Notes under the pieces: generated by a model
What the model saw: only the letters and a program-made list of their open reading frames with translations
What the model was told of the DNA's origin: nothing
Databases searched by the model: none
Program-made: the position numbers and the translations under genes
NCBI RefSeq assembly: GCF_012927345.1
Contig: NZ_JABBGJ010000037.1
Location: 50,903 to 114,902 of the forward strand
Direction of reading: 5' to 3'
DNA length: 64,000 nt
Source: Paraburkholderia polaris
GTDB lineage: Bacteria; Pseudomonadota; Gammaproteobacteria; Burkholderiales; Burkholderiaceae
In this document: positions 42,344 through 51,669 of the stretch, one piece after another
Numbering within the stretch: position 1 is the stretch's first letter
Layout: the number at the start of each line of letters is the position of its first letter

Positions 42344-43407
42344 AGCTATTCATTTACGCGCCGGATATTTTCGCTGGCGATGCCGTAGGCAACCACTGCT
42401 TTGGCATAGCCAGATCGGCGATGCGCAGCGGCCTGGACGTCGAGCTCTTCAGCCAGCGCTTCGACCCGTCGGCACGCACGGTCAGTCACGTCGACCAGTT
42501 GTTCGCGAGCATAACGGCAGACGACACCCTGTTGGTCAGCTATTCGATTTACGACGACCATCTCGACCGGCTATTGGCCATGCCGTGCCGCAAGCTGTGC
42601 TATTTCCACGGCATTACCGATCCGGAGCTATTGCGCACGTTTGAACCGCAGACAGCCGAGCTATGCAGCGCCGGCATCGCACAACTCCCCGAGCTCAAGG
42701 CGTTCGACGTACTGGCCGCCAATTCGAGCGGTACGGCCACGGAATTGAAGGCACACACCGGCAGCGCTCAGGTAGCAGTGGTCCCGCCGGTATTTGCCGA
42801 CATGCCCGCCTTCCGCTACGAGGCAGCCCAACGCGACTACGGCCGCCGCTCACGCAATCTGCTGGTGGTGGGTCGTGTCGTCCCGCACAAGCGGCTTGAG
42901 GACGTCCTCGCCGTCGTGGCTGAGGCAAGAACTCAAGGCGCCGACATCACACTGACCGTGGTCGGCACGATGCCGAACTACGAATATTCGAAGTATCTGT
43001 TCAACTTCGGCCGCGAGCTGGGCGTGCTCGAGCATGTGAGCTTTGCTGGCATGCTGGACGACGGCGATCTGTTCTACTGCTACGACAAGGCAGATGCGCT
43101 CCTGTCGATGAGTCTTCATGAAGGATTTGGCGTACCCGCGCTCGAAGCAATGTATTTCGGATTGCCGGTGTTCGCCCACAGCGGGACGGCCATCGACGAA
43201 GTCGCCGCAGGCGTCGGGGTGTTCCATAAGGAGGAGTCGCTGGCTGCGTTTGCGCACAGCTTGTCGGAACTGCTACTCGATAACGCGTGGCGCCAGCGCC
43301 AGGAGACGGGGGGCAAAGCCCGGGCGCTCGAGTTGCTGGAACAGGCCAGCGATAGCGTCTGGTCCAATCTTTTCACCCAGGCGACGAAGACGTCGAGCCG
43401 CGCATAA
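42340..43407 (+). CDS. Glycosyltransferase family 4
   Basis: A 355-residue GT-B transferase. Seen: the N-terminal MKLFIYAPDIFAGDAVGNHC, acceptor-domain CYFHGITDPELLRTFEPQT, NSSGTATELKAHTG, the donor-domain LLVVGRVVPHKRLEDVLAVV and E-x7-E in MSLHEGFGVPALEAMYFGLP. The ATCA-free ATGA overlap with the WW-repeat GT shows tight coupling, so they may work one after another on the same chain. Last gene of the plus-strand island; the next genes converge on it. Confidence 0.87.
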   Translation: MKLFIYAPDIFAGDAVGNHCFGIARSAMRSGLDVELFSQRFDPSARTVSHVDQLFASITADDTLLVSYSIYDDHLDRLLAMPCRKLCYFHGITDPELLRTFEPQTAELCSAGIAQLPELKAFDVLAANSSGTATELKAHTGSAQVAVVPPVFADMPAFRYEAAQRDYGRRSRNLLVVGRVVPHKRLEDVLAVVAEARTQGADITLTVVGTMPNYEYSKYLFNFGRELGVLEHVSFAGMLDDGDLFYCYDKADALLSMSLHEGFGVPALEAMYFGLPVFAHSGTAIDEVAAGVGVFHKEESLAAFAHSLSELLLDNAWRQRQETGGKARALELLEQASDSVWSNLFTQATKTSSRA

Positions 43408-43447
43408 CGCGCACTTTGCTACTGGCCAGCGCTACTGCAGAAAAATA

Positions 43448-43485
43448 TGCCGCCCGCACGACCAATTTGAATCGAGCGGACGGCA
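43448..43485. repeat. Imperfect inverted repeat between convergent genes
   Basis: TGCCGCCCGC (43448-43457) pairs with GCGGACGGCA (43476-43485) with one mismatch and an 18-base spacer. It lies between the ends of two convergent genes, so it may help end transcription, although no T-run is present. Confidence 0.35.
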
Positions 43486-43497
43486 GACGCCGGCGAC

Positions 43498-44088
43498 TCA
43501 CGACAGTCCTGCGATCTCGAGATAGAACTTTTTTGTATGTTCGTCTTGTCGGAACAAAGTTATAGAAGCATTCGGCACCAGTACGTTTGGAAACAGCGAC
43601 AACGGTATGTTCAAAAGGTACTGAGAGATAACTGAGATCGGGCCGGCATGACACACCGCCGCGATTAGGCCCGGCGTATCCGAATGTCGGAGGAATTCCT
43701 CCTCAAGCCAATTAACAGACCGTGCGGCCAATTCGAGGTGTGACTCTCCGTCCTCGTAACGATCCGATAGATGTTTTCCGAACTCAGGAAAAGTGCGGCG
43801 GAATTCGTCGGCTCGCCAAGTCGCAAACCGTCCAGCATTTGTCTCTCCCAAGCGCCGGTCAACGGTCCAACCGCACTTGTCCTCGAAGAGCACTTCAGCG
43901 GTCTGCAACGCGCGGTTCCACGGACTGCAATACACTCGGTCGGGCGATAGTCCACGGCTTTCCATGACGGAACGCAGCTTCGCAGCTTGCTGCAAGCCAT
44001 ATTCCGTTAGGATGTCCTGCTCTGTCGAGTTCAGGAGCCCAGCGATATTTGCATTCGACTGACCATGACGAATTAAAAGAAGATCCAT
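43498..44088 (-). CDS. Histidine phosphatase (phosphoglycerate mutase-like)
   Basis: A 196-residue cytoplasmic enzyme of the two-His branch. The catalytic IRHGQSNA holds His8, Arg in YCSPWNRALQTAEV supports it, and the second His is in AVCHAGP (His147). Length is typical of small-molecule phosphatases of this superfamily. It lies 7 bases after the GT at 44096 in the same operon, so it may remove phosphate from a sugar phosphate or regulate a phosphorylated intermediate. A housekeeping mutase role is unlikely because of size and place. Substrate unknown. Confidence 0.85.
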   Translation of the reverse strand: MDLLLIRHGQSNANIAGLLNSTEQDILTEYGLQQAAKLRSVMESRGLSPDRVYCSPWNRALQTAEVLFEDKCGWTVDRRLGETNAGRFATWRADEFRRTFPEFGKHLSDRYEDGESHLELAARSVNWLEEEFLRHSDTPGLIAAVCHAGPISVISQYLLNIPLSLFPNVLVPNASITLFRQDEHTKKFYLEIAGLS

Positions 44089-44095
44089 AGTAAGC

Positions 44096-45175
44096 CTAGT
44101 TATGCGAAGACATGGGAGCGGGCAAAGCCTTCAGGAACATGCTGGAGATGCGCTGAACACTAAATCGTTCGAGCACGTCGGCATAGGAATTGACGCGAAT
44201 CGTCTGCCGCAACTCCGAGTCGCGAAGCATTTCTTCAAGTGCTTGTTGCCAACTGTCAACAGTATTGGATGCAATGTACCCCGTCAGGCGATGCTTCACA
44301 TTTTCTCGATACGTTGGACAATTTGAATAGATTGCGGGGATACCGAGGCTTCCGTAATCAGCGTATTTAATAGGAGACTTGCACGAATTGAAGAACAAAG
44401 TATCAGGGTCCTCTTCCGCACCCAACGGAACAATGGCGAAGATGTAGCCCTCGTCTCGAATAGCCTTTTTATATTCAAGATTTCCACGACTTCCGCGATG
44501 CGTTACCCGCGGAATCGAATTCAGTTCGGGAAACGGATCGCCCCAGAAGTCAATTGATAGAGATTCGTTTCTCTTCAGGAAGTCACATAGGGTTGAAAAA
44601 AACTCTTTCCTGAACTTGACCAGCTTAATGCCGTCGAGGTTGGAAAATATAATCTTCGGTGGCTGCTTCTCTGTCCAAAGTTCGGGCGATAGATCGAAAG
44701 CTTGATGGTCGAACCCATTGGGAATGGTCAGTACATCGGAGCGCCGCACTCTGCGCATCCGCTCTTGCAGCAACTGATTTGACGCGGTTGCTGCGCTGGC
44801 TTCACGAATCATTGCCAGTACGTTGTAAAGCACGTCCTCATTCATTTCGAGGACGCTCCAGGAGGGTAGGTCAAGAAGCCAGTCATCCAGGTCATAGATC
44901 GTGTGGAGGCCAAGCTCGTTTGCCATCCGCATGATCTTCAATGACAGGTTCGACACGTGCTTGTTGAATAGCACCACATCGAAGCGATGCAAATGACTGA
45001 TCCCTACCTCTTCCTCGGATATCTGTTCCCACTCGATAAGCTGATGCCGCTGCATATATGAAAGCAGTGGCGCAAACCTCGCACCGATAGTGCGCGACTT
45101 CATTCGCCCATCGGTCATGGACCGCCGCTGAACAACAAGCAGGCGGGGAATCTTAATAGTTTGTGAGGCCGGCAT
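44096..45175 (-). CDS. Glycosyltransferase (GT-B, GT4/GT1-like)
   Basis: A 359-residue protein with GT-B features: FDVVLFNKHVSNLSLKIMRM, YDLDDWLLDLP (common in GTs acting on surface glycans), IPNGFDHQAFDLSPE, KIIFSNLDGIKLVKFRKEFF, and a donor-side KSPIKYADYGSLGIPAIYSN in the place of E-x7-E. Base composition is lower in GC than its neighbours, a sign of later acquisition. Its start overlaps the upstream GT by 23 bases. Function in the O-unit is inferred from context; donor unknown. Confidence 0.8.
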   Translation of the reverse strand: MPASQTIKIPRLLVVQRRSMTDGRMKSRTIGARFAPLLSYMQRHQLIEWEQISEEEVGISHLHRFDVVLFNKHVSNLSLKIMRMANELGLHTIYDLDDWLLDLPSWSVLEMNEDVLYNVLAMIREASAATASNQLLQERMRRVRRSDVLTIPNGFDHQAFDLSPELWTEKQPPKIIFSNLDGIKLVKFRKEFFSTLCDFLKRNESLSIDFWGDPFPELNSIPRVTHRGSRGNLEYKKAIRDEGYIFAIVPLGAEEDPDTLFFNSCKSPIKYADYGSLGIPAIYSNCPTYRENVKHRLTGYIASNTVDSWQQALEEMLRDSELRQTIRVNSYADVLERFSVQRISSMFLKALPAPMSSHN

Positions 45176-46142
45176 CGATCAAGTGTTTGATTAGGTCTGT
45201 TGCAACCGTGCTCGACGAGTGCCGTGCATAGATGCGTTCGTAGTTGCTTTCGATCTTTTCGTCCCTGTTTCCGTCAGCCAACGCCGCTTGAATTGCAAGG
45301 GCAATGCCGGGTGAACTGGTGGAAGCGGTGTACCAAACATTGTCGTCAAAATGTTCGCGCTGCCAATCCCCGTCGAGCATGACTAGTGGCCTCTTCATGA
45401 ATGCCCCTTCCAGACACGAGCGCCCGGGTGGATCGAAGCTCGGCTCGGCAACCAACACAGCGTTCGCGAGCGCAGACCGCAGGAGTGCACTGCAAGGCTG
45501 TATGAATGGTAGAAAATGAATGCCGGGATGCGCTTCGCCTACGCACCGCTTGTAGTATTCCTCATCCCTGAATCCGCCCGCCATCAGACCATCCACTTCA
45601 AGACGATTGAGCGCCCGGATAAGTTCGAGCTGGTTCTTGACGGGCTCTATCAGGCCGAGACATAGAACGTAGTCGGACACGTCGCACACTGCCGGAAGTA
45701 AATCTTTATCTACGGGCGCCAGGAATCGGTCAGAAATTCCGGACGCGACCACCGAACACTTGCGGAAATCAACCGAAATGCGCGCGGCAAAGTGGTTCAA
45801 CTCCGTCACGGACTTGAAGAGCAAGCGATCAGCACGCTGGATGATGGATTCAATCCGTGAGATTTCCGCCGCGTCGGGAGGCGTCAACCACCAGACATTT
45901 GGCCAGAGAAAGAGCTTCTTGCCATGCTGAACGGTTTCGCGAATGATTGCCTCTCCATCCGCGTGAACAGAAAAGTGCATCACCGCATCATAAAAGCGCA
46001 GCGGCCGGCTACGTATGCCGTAGATGTCTGCCTGCACACCCGCATCGGCGAGCAACTCGGCGACCTGCACGAGCTCCGACTCACCTCCGCCGCTAGTCAT
46101 GAACGCGGTGCTATGAGTCGTGAGGAGAATTTTGAAATGCAT
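45153..46142 (-). CDS. Glycosyltransferase family 4
   Basis: A 329-residue GT-B transferase starting MHFKILLTTHSTAFMTSGGG, similar to the start of the GT at 36037. Further features are LFLWPNVWWLTPPDAAEIS, DRLLFKSVTELNHFAARIS, DYVLCLGLIEPVKNQLELIR and EPSFDPPGRSCLEGAFMKRP as a divergent E-x7-E region. The ATG at 46142 is preceded by AGAAGGAG and is preferred over a much longer frame to 46337 with no protein-like content. First gene of the operon 46142-43498 (two GTs and a phosphatase). Confidence 0.85.
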   Translation of the reverse strand: MHFKILLTTHSTAFMTSGGGESELVQVAELLADAGVQADIYGIRSRPLRFYDAVMHFSVHADGEAIIRETVQHGKKLFLWPNVWWLTPPDAAEISRIESIIQRADRLLFKSVTELNHFAARISVDFRKCSVVASGISDRFLAPVDKDLLPAVCDVSDYVLCLGLIEPVKNQLELIRALNRLEVDGLMAGGFRDEEYYKRCVGEAHPGIHFLPFIQPCSALLRSALANAVLVAEPSFDPPGRSCLEGAFMKRPLVMLDGDWQREHFDDNVWYTASTSSPGIALAIQAALADGNRDEKIESNYERIYARHSSSTVATDLIKHLIDAGLTNY

Positions 46143-46640
46143 TAATTGCGGGCTCCTTCTCGGTTCGTCCAGTGTCGTGGGCGCTGGTGGCCGTGCGCGT
46201 TGACAGCTCAAACCAGAATTTCGCCGGTTGCCTACGAGGTTGACCCCAAACCATTGTCGGCAGGGCACCGATTTTACGCCAAATTGCAACGCAACCGGCT
46301 GCCGCAAAAGTTTCACGCGATGTGAAAGTCTATCCAAACGTAAGCGCGCGGGTGTCGCGCATCAACGGCCACGGCCGCCGACAGTGACGGCGCAAACACG
46401 CAGTGCAGCCCGCGGACGGCTTACCCGAATCGACCACCCGGTAGGCGCACATAAGCCGAGGAACCCTTCCCGTGGAAAACGGACTTGGCACTTGCGTTTC
46501 GACCCGCGCTTAAGCTGCCTGCCGCGTTTCGATGGTTGGATTTAACCCAAGCGAAACGCTCGCAGAGCCGAGTGATCAGTTCATTACCATCCCTCACCAA
46601 ATGTATAATCCGCAATTTCGAGATAGATAAGACCTTCCAA
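46143..46640. other. Divergent intergenic region GT operon / acyltransferase
   Basis: About 500 bases without a supportable gene. On the minus strand a GTAAAAT (46271-46277 region) after a TTGC-rich stretch may serve as the -10 of the GT operon. Open frames exist upstream of the acyltransferase ATG but look non-coding. Confidence 0.4.
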
Positions 46641-47681
46641 ATGCGAAACGCAGGCGGGACAGAACCGATGGGGCGCGACGAGTCGCTCGATTTCGTGAAG
46701 TTCGTCGCGATCACTTTGGTGATCATGGTTCATGTTTCCGCGCCGGGTTTCGTGCAATTTGGTCCGCAATGGAAGGCGGCGCTCCTATACAGGGGACTGT
46801 CATCGATATGCGTACCCCTGCTCTTCCTCGCCACGGGCGCACTGCTCCTGACGCGCGACGCGTCACCCGCCTCGGTGTTCAGACGCGTAAAGCGGATCGC
46901 AATCCCTGCCTTCCTCTGGTCCTGCGTCTATCTGGCGCGCGCGACGTTTATCGAGCACGGCATAGTCGGCAACTGGATTGTTCGAATTCTCACTTATCCC
47001 GCAGCCGTTCACCTTTGGTTCGTCTACACGATCATTGGGTACTACGCGTGCCTGCCGCTGTTCTCCGGCTTCTACAGGAATTCAACCGATGCGCAGAAGC
47101 TGCTTGTCCTAGGGGTGTGGTTCATCGGAACCAGCATCAATCCGTTTTGTTACGGTCTGTTCGGCGCGGCGCCACTTGGCATCGACTTTTCCTTCCTGCC
47201 GCTCTACGCCGGCTACCCGATTCTAGGGGCGATGCTTTACGGACGATTTAGGCGCGTCGACGGCAGCGGCCTTGTTGTGTCAGCTGTGGTCGCCCTGATA
47301 GCTCTCGGCGTGACGATCTTTGGGGCGCGTGCATCGGCTCTCTCTCACGGCGTTCCGACGATGGTGTTCTTTGAATATTCCTCACCCACCGTCATTGTTG
47401 CCTCGGCCGCGTCGTTTATAGCGCTTCAAGGTGCATTCGATCGGATCGAAGGCATCGTTTTCCGACGCGCTGTCTCCGCGGTCGCGAAGCGAACCATGAG
47501 CATCTATTTCGTGCATCTCCTGTTTGTTCAGGCCTTTTTCTCGCTTTCGCACCAAATGATGTTCAGCAACCAGGCCTGGAGCTTCTACCTGATCGCTTGC
47601 GCGGCTGCTCTTGTGACGTCGACAGTCATTGTGATCAGTATGCAGAACATGCCGGGCGTGCGGATCATGTGCCCGGATTAG
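46641..47681 (+). CDS. Membrane acyltransferase (acyltransferase-3 family, O-acetylase-like)
   Basis: A 346-residue polytopic inner-membrane protein of the OafA/WecH type that would O-acylate a sugar, usually with acetyl. Seen: SLDFVKFVAITLVIMVHVSA with the conserved His in helix 1, then RVKRIAIPAFLWSCVYL (the R-x10-like motif), LTYPAAVHLWFVYTIIGYYA and about ten hydrophobic helices. Start is uncertain: ATG at 46641 or at 46668, neither with a strong ribosome site. It is convergent with the methyltransferase gene downstream. It probably decorates the O-antigen. Confidence 0.85.
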   Translation: MRNAGGTEPMGRDESLDFVKFVAITLVIMVHVSAPGFVQFGPQWKAALLYRGLSSICVPLLFLATGALLLTRDASPASVFRRVKRIAIPAFLWSCVYLARATFIEHGIVGNWIVRILTYPAAVHLWFVYTIIGYYACLPLFSGFYRNSTDAQKLLVLGVWFIGTSINPFCYGLFGAAPLGIDFSFLPLYAGYPILGAMLYGRFRRVDGSGLVVSAVVALIALGVTIFGARASALSHGVPTMVFFEYSSPTVIVASAASFIALQGAFDRIEGIVFRRAVSAVAKRTMSIYFVHLLFVQAFFSLSHQMMFSNQAWSFYLIACAAALVTSTVIVISMQNMPGVRIMCPD

Positions 47682-47727
47682 ATAAACTAAGCCGGATCCA
47701 GAAATGGATACAGCAGCATTGGCAGCA

Positions 47728-48489
47728 CTAGGCGAACGAACGAGGATTCCATGCGTGTAAAGAGCCATTACATGGCTTCCGGATCACGAAAACTTCGTTG
47801 AACTCTGCGTCGATACCCTTCGAACGATCCATCAGCCGGTGCGTCTCGACAGGCACATCGCCCGCCCACTCACTGAGCAAAAGTTCGAAGTCGTAACCGT
47901 ATTCCCATGTGACGAGCGAGCGCCCGCCATCCGCAGCCGAGTGATATTGTGGCTCGTACAGATGCTTGATTTCGCCATCGATTAATTGAGCGCACTGCCG
48001 TGTATGGGTGATCCATTTCTGCTTCGGGGCGGTAAAGACGTGTGCGCCTCCGGGGCGTAGAACTCGCATGATCTCAGCGATAGCCCGGTCCGGCCGGAAA
48101 ACGTGCTCCAGCACGTCCTCGGTAATGAAAAGATCGAACGATTCGTCGCGAAAGGTCATCGCTTCGACATTTTCGCATCTGGCGCCTTTGCAGATACTGC
48201 CCAGAGCAATGCCGGCTTCATAAACCGAACGCGTGTACCTCTGCGCATATCGAGAGGTGAAGTCATTAACCGGCGAACATTCGTGGATTTCAGCGCTTTC
48301 CCAGCCGGGGAATTTCGCGTCGAGAACCAAGTGGAGATGCCTGTTTCTCGGGATCGAACGGCATTGGAGGCAATAGTAATTGTCTCGCAGCCAGTCACTT
48401 TCCGATCGGAAAGTGACCGTGGATCGGCAGCAATGACAATAGCCGGTGTTTTCCAAAAACGGCTGGCGCACCACCAGATCACGATCCAT
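47728..48489 (-). CDS. SAM-dependent methyltransferase with N-terminal zinc-ribbon-like motif
   Basis: A 253-residue class I methyltransferase-type protein. Residues 18-43 hold two Cys pairs (C18-x2-C21 and C40-x2-C43) that could bind zinc. The SAM domain follows, with EDVLEHVFRPDRAIAEIMRV and LRPGGAHVFTAPK, typical post-motif stretches; motif I is weak (IHECSPVNDF). The ATG at 48489 follows GGGAG; two upstream in-frame starts are less good. It may methylate a sugar of the O-antigen. It lies 118 bases downstream of the large membrane protein gene on the same strand. Confidence 0.8.
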   Translation of the reverse strand: MDRDLVVRQPFLENTGYCHCCRSTVTFRSESDWLRDNYYCLQCRSIPRNRHLHLVLDAKFPGWESAEIHECSPVNDFTSRYAQRYTRSVYEAGIALGSICKGARCENVEAMTFRDESFDLFITEDVLEHVFRPDRAIAEIMRVLRPGGAHVFTAPKQKWITHTRQCAQLIDGEIKHLYEPQYHSAADGGRSLVTWEYGYDFELLLSEWAGDVPVETHRLMDRSKGIDAEFNEVFVIRKPCNGSLHAWNPRSFA

Positions 48490-48607
48490 GAGCATCTCCC
48501 ACACAATGGTTGGTGAGGCAGCGGAAAGTATATAGCACGTAATCTGGCGAAATTAATACGACCAGGGTGATCACTGATGCGCCAGCATCTCTTGTGCCAC
48601 CCTTGAG

Positions 48608-51094
48608 CTAGCGTACCACCTTGAATCTAAGCCAACCTTGGCTCAAAGATGGCGCTGGGGCCAATGTCTGATTGAGCGGCAAATCCAACCCCTCATCAGA
48701 CTTCACAGTTACGTACTCGATCGGAAGGCGCCTAAAGTCGAAATGGCGTGCATCGACTGTCACGTTAATCACGTCACCCTGCGGAACAGTGACAACGGGG
48801 TCCACTGCTCCTTGCAGATCAGCGAGTTTAAAGAATAGATGCTGATAGCGGTTGTACGAGAATACGTTCTGCTTATGCGGATCTAGAGCGTCCCACAACT
48901 TCATCTGCGGGTAGTAAGAGACCCCATTGAGCACCGGACAACCGGAAGCCATCATCGTCATCGCGGGAACGTTCGAACCGATAACCAGCGTACGGTCTTT
49001 TCCGTTGTCGCAATTCATGGCCGCGTGAGCGCTAGCGGCTGATGGAACAGTGAGGGCAACCCACGGATTGAAGGAAGCCACGGAGAAGAGAAGGAACGCT
49101 AAGAAGGACAGGAAAAAACCCGTGAAAAATCGGGCCGCAAGAAGATATGAACACCATGCAACAGCGGCCAGCATGCCGAACATGGCCGTTGGGGTCAGAA
49201 GCTCATGAATAACTGAGGGCGCCGACTTTAGACTGAACCAGACGAACGCCGCCCACAACAGGGCCACAACGATCGCCGCTATCTGTCTCGCCCGTTGCGA
49301 GCTTTCGACGACATCCGTGTTGGGATCTCGTGCGAAGGCCGTGCCGATAAGTGCAATCGCTGCCAGTCCCGTTGCGATGTCCACGCGGGGCGGGAATGTT
49401 CGGCCCCACAGACTCGATTGCGCGAGTTCCACCGGGAAACCCACGAACTGGTACCAAGTTGCAAGTGCCAGAAAGGCAATCAGTGCAAAAAAAACAGGAC
49501 GGTTTTTTTGTTGGTATTTCCAGTTCGCGATTGCTCCGCAAATAGCCGGCAATGTGAGGTAAAGAAACGACGCAACCTCACTCTGATTGGACGCATCCTT
49601 GAGGTTCGCATAAAGGGTCGTGAAGTTCGAAAACCCTCGTGCAAAATACCAGGAATCTATAGTGCCTCCTGGCACCGCAATTCGCTTTCCTGGATAAACG
49701 GTAGCAAGCATCGCCGCCACAGCGTCCTTAGCCTCCATCCACCAGAAGCCCACAGTTACACCGGCCAGCATCAAACCAGCGACGATCCAGATCAAGCCGC
49801 GCGGCGACCAGATGATCGACTTCCGGTCACGGATAACAATGGCCGCAAGCAGCATGACAAACAGGTAACCAAGCGGTACTTGCCACGCCGGATATAGGGT
49901 AAGTACGAAACCAGAAGCAGTGATACCGAGGAGCACAGCCAGCAAAGGTTTCATCCACCTCGTGCATCCTCTCAGCAAGACAACGAAGGCCGAAAATGCA
50001 GATGCGGCGAACATCGTTACATAGGCGGGCCAGTAAGACCAGGCAATTACATACGGCGAAATGACGAAGCAAAGTGAAAGGCAAAACGCCAGACGCCACT
50101 GAGCCCGGAACAACAATGAGAAACATGCCCAAAGCGCTAGAAGGCACCCGAACGCCGGCATCCACCATTGCCATGCCAATGCCTGCGGCAACGGGAGAAT
50201 AAAGTAGCCCCATGTAGCGGGGCGGCCCAACGCTGGCACGCCAAGTACCGGAACGGACGTCATACCGGGAATCAGCATGTTATGCCCGTTCGGGCCGAGG
50301 TTCCGATTGACTACTGGAAACGGCGGCACGTGGCGGGTCTGTCCAATCGACATGGGCGTTAGAACGCGCCACTCATCGCTTCTGATTTGCTCGCTATGGC
50401 CGGCCAGCACAGTTGTCTGAATACCGTCGATGGGAATATCTTCGTCCGTGATGCCCAAAGAGGTGCCGGATACGCCGAGCGCCACGAGCGTCGCGAAACC
50501 GGCAACGATTCCCACTGCCAAGGGCGCCACGGGAGCAACCGCGCAGCGCATCCACGCTGACAAGGCCTGACTGATGCGGGATGCAAACACAAAGCACAGC
50601 ACGAGCAGGCCGAGGCCCACAATAACGATCAGCTTCGTCGCCATTAAACGCCCTGTATCTGCATGAATGACCAAGGAAGTGAAAGCCGGGTTCGACGGCA
50701 CGCAATCGACCTCACCGTCATGCTCGAACTGAACTTTGACGCGCAAGCTTCGTGCGCCCCGCTGCAGCGAGGCCGGGATGGGAACGTTTGCGATCCACCC
50801 CGAATCGAGCCAGTCGCGTCGGCCGGTCGCCGCTGCGACGTCCGGCCGCGCATAGCGCTCAACCTGCCCCGTCGCAACCTGCTCAGGGCCGATAAACACA
50901 AGGAGCTTGAGATTTTCGGTGGTGCCGTGGGCTGACTCCGCCCAGCCAGATAACGTGATCGTGCGAGTGTGTGCGTTGACTTCTACGCTATCCAGAAACG
51001 CTCGCGAAGTTTGCGAGGAATCGTTTGCCGCATGTGCCGGCGACAAGCCAACGCAGGCCATTAACAGGCAGATTGCTATTAGAATCTTTCGCAT
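48608..51094 (-). CDS. Large polytopic membrane protein, probable GT-C-type glycosyltransferase
   Basis: An 828-residue protein: N-terminal signal-like helix (1-23, ending AHA), a periplasmic beta-rich domain (to about residue 150, including LDSVEVNAHTRTITLSGWAE), then about 12-14 membrane helices and a C-terminal periplasmic part. The first large periplasmic loop keeps acidic residues (GITDEDIPIDG) and SDEWRVLTPMSIGQTRHVPP. Such layout suits GT-C enzymes that take sugars from polyprenyl phosphate. Upstream on the same strand lie a small flippase-like gene and a polyprenyl-phosphate GT2, which together give a GtrABC-like set. No named family is certain; the role is inferred from layout and context. 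Confidence 0.68.
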   Translation of the reverse strand: MRKILIAICLLMACVGLSPAHAANDSSQTSRAFLDSVEVNAHTRTITLSGWAESAHGTTENLKLLVFIGPEQVATGQVERYARPDVAAATGRRDWLDSGWIANVPIPASLQRGARSLRVKVQFEHDGEVDCVPSNPAFTSLVIHADTGRLMATKLIVIVGLGLLVLCFVFASRISQALSAWMRCAVAPVAPLAVGIVAGFATLVALGVSGTSLGITDEDIPIDGIQTTVLAGHSEQIRSDEWRVLTPMSIGQTRHVPPFPVVNRNLGPNGHNMLIPGMTSVPVLGVPALGRPATWGYFILPLPQALAWQWWMPAFGCLLALWACFSLLFRAQWRLAFCLSLCFVISPYVIAWSYWPAYVTMFAASAFSAFVVLLRGCTRWMKPLLAVLLGITASGFVLTLYPAWQVPLGYLFVMLLAAIVIRDRKSIIWSPRGLIWIVAGLMLAGVTVGFWWMEAKDAVAAMLATVYPGKRIAVPGGTIDSWYFARGFSNFTTLYANLKDASNQSEVASFLYLTLPAICGAIANWKYQQKNRPVFFALIAFLALATWYQFVGFPVELAQSSLWGRTFPPRVDIATGLAAIALIGTAFARDPNTDVVESSQRARQIAAIVVALLWAAFVWFSLKSAPSVIHELLTPTAMFGMLAAVAWCSYLLAARFFTGFFLSFLAFLLFSVASFNPWVALTVPSAASAHAAMNCDNGKDRTLVIGSNVPAMTMMASGCPVLNGVSYYPQMKLWDALDPHKQNVFSYNRYQHLFFKLADLQGAVDPVVTVPQGDVINVTVDARHFDFRRLPIEYVTVKSDEGLDLPLNQTLAPAPSLSQGWLRFKVVR

Positions 51095-51236
51095 CTTGGT
51101 CGGATAAAAGTGTTCTATGGTGCGAATGGGAATCTACGTCGCACACGCTCGACAAGGTCGGCGCAGCTGCCATGAACTCTCACGCCGACGGCCGGCAAGC
51201 CGACCGTCAGCGGACATCGCCCACTCAGGCGTGCCA

Positions 51237-51587
51237 CTAACCAAAGCGGGTCGCGATTACCAAACCTAAAACCACGAGGGCGGTGCCTACCGCATATCCC
51301 GCGGTCACAGTTTCCTTGAACACAAAGTGGCTAGCGATCGGCACGATGATGAAGCACAACGCCATAAATGAATAAGCCTTGTTGAGATTCACGAATCTCA
51401 ACAGGTTAATCCACAGCAACGTAGCGATTGCATAGATGGCAAGAGCGAAAAAGATCGTCAGCACCGCACGTGGAGAAAACCAGGTGCCGGCACTCTGCAC
51501 TTCCATACCTGCCTTCTTGAAGGCGATTTGTCCGATTGCGATGATGCAGGCGCAGGCGATGGCCCAAATTGTTTGAAGAGGCGTCAT
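51237..51587 (-). CDS. Small multidrug-resistance/EamA-type membrane protein, probable lipid-linked sugar flippase
   Basis: A 116-residue protein with four hydrophobic helices, the size and layout of SMR/ArnE-ArnF proteins. The C-terminal half (LNKAYSFMALCFIIVPIASH, VFKETVTAGYAVGTALVVLG) matches that family well. Members next to polyprenyl-phosphate glycosyltransferases flip the lipid-linked sugar to the periplasm. The ATG at 51587 is chosen to match the usual length; a GTG at 51626 would add 13 residues. It lies between the GT2 (51670) and the GT-C-like gene (51094). Confidence 0.78.
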   Translation of the reverse strand: MTPLQTIWAIACACIIAIGQIAFKKAGMEVQSAGTWFSPRAVLTIFFALAIYAIATLLWINLLRFVNLNKAYSFMALCFIIVPIASHFVFKETVTAGYAVGTALVVLGLVIATRFG

Positions 51588-51669
51588 TCTCGTAGGCAGT
51601 AATTCAATCGTTGTGAGAGGAAGCACATCAGCGCCCCACGCCTAACGCCCGGGGCACTCACAAGCAGCA

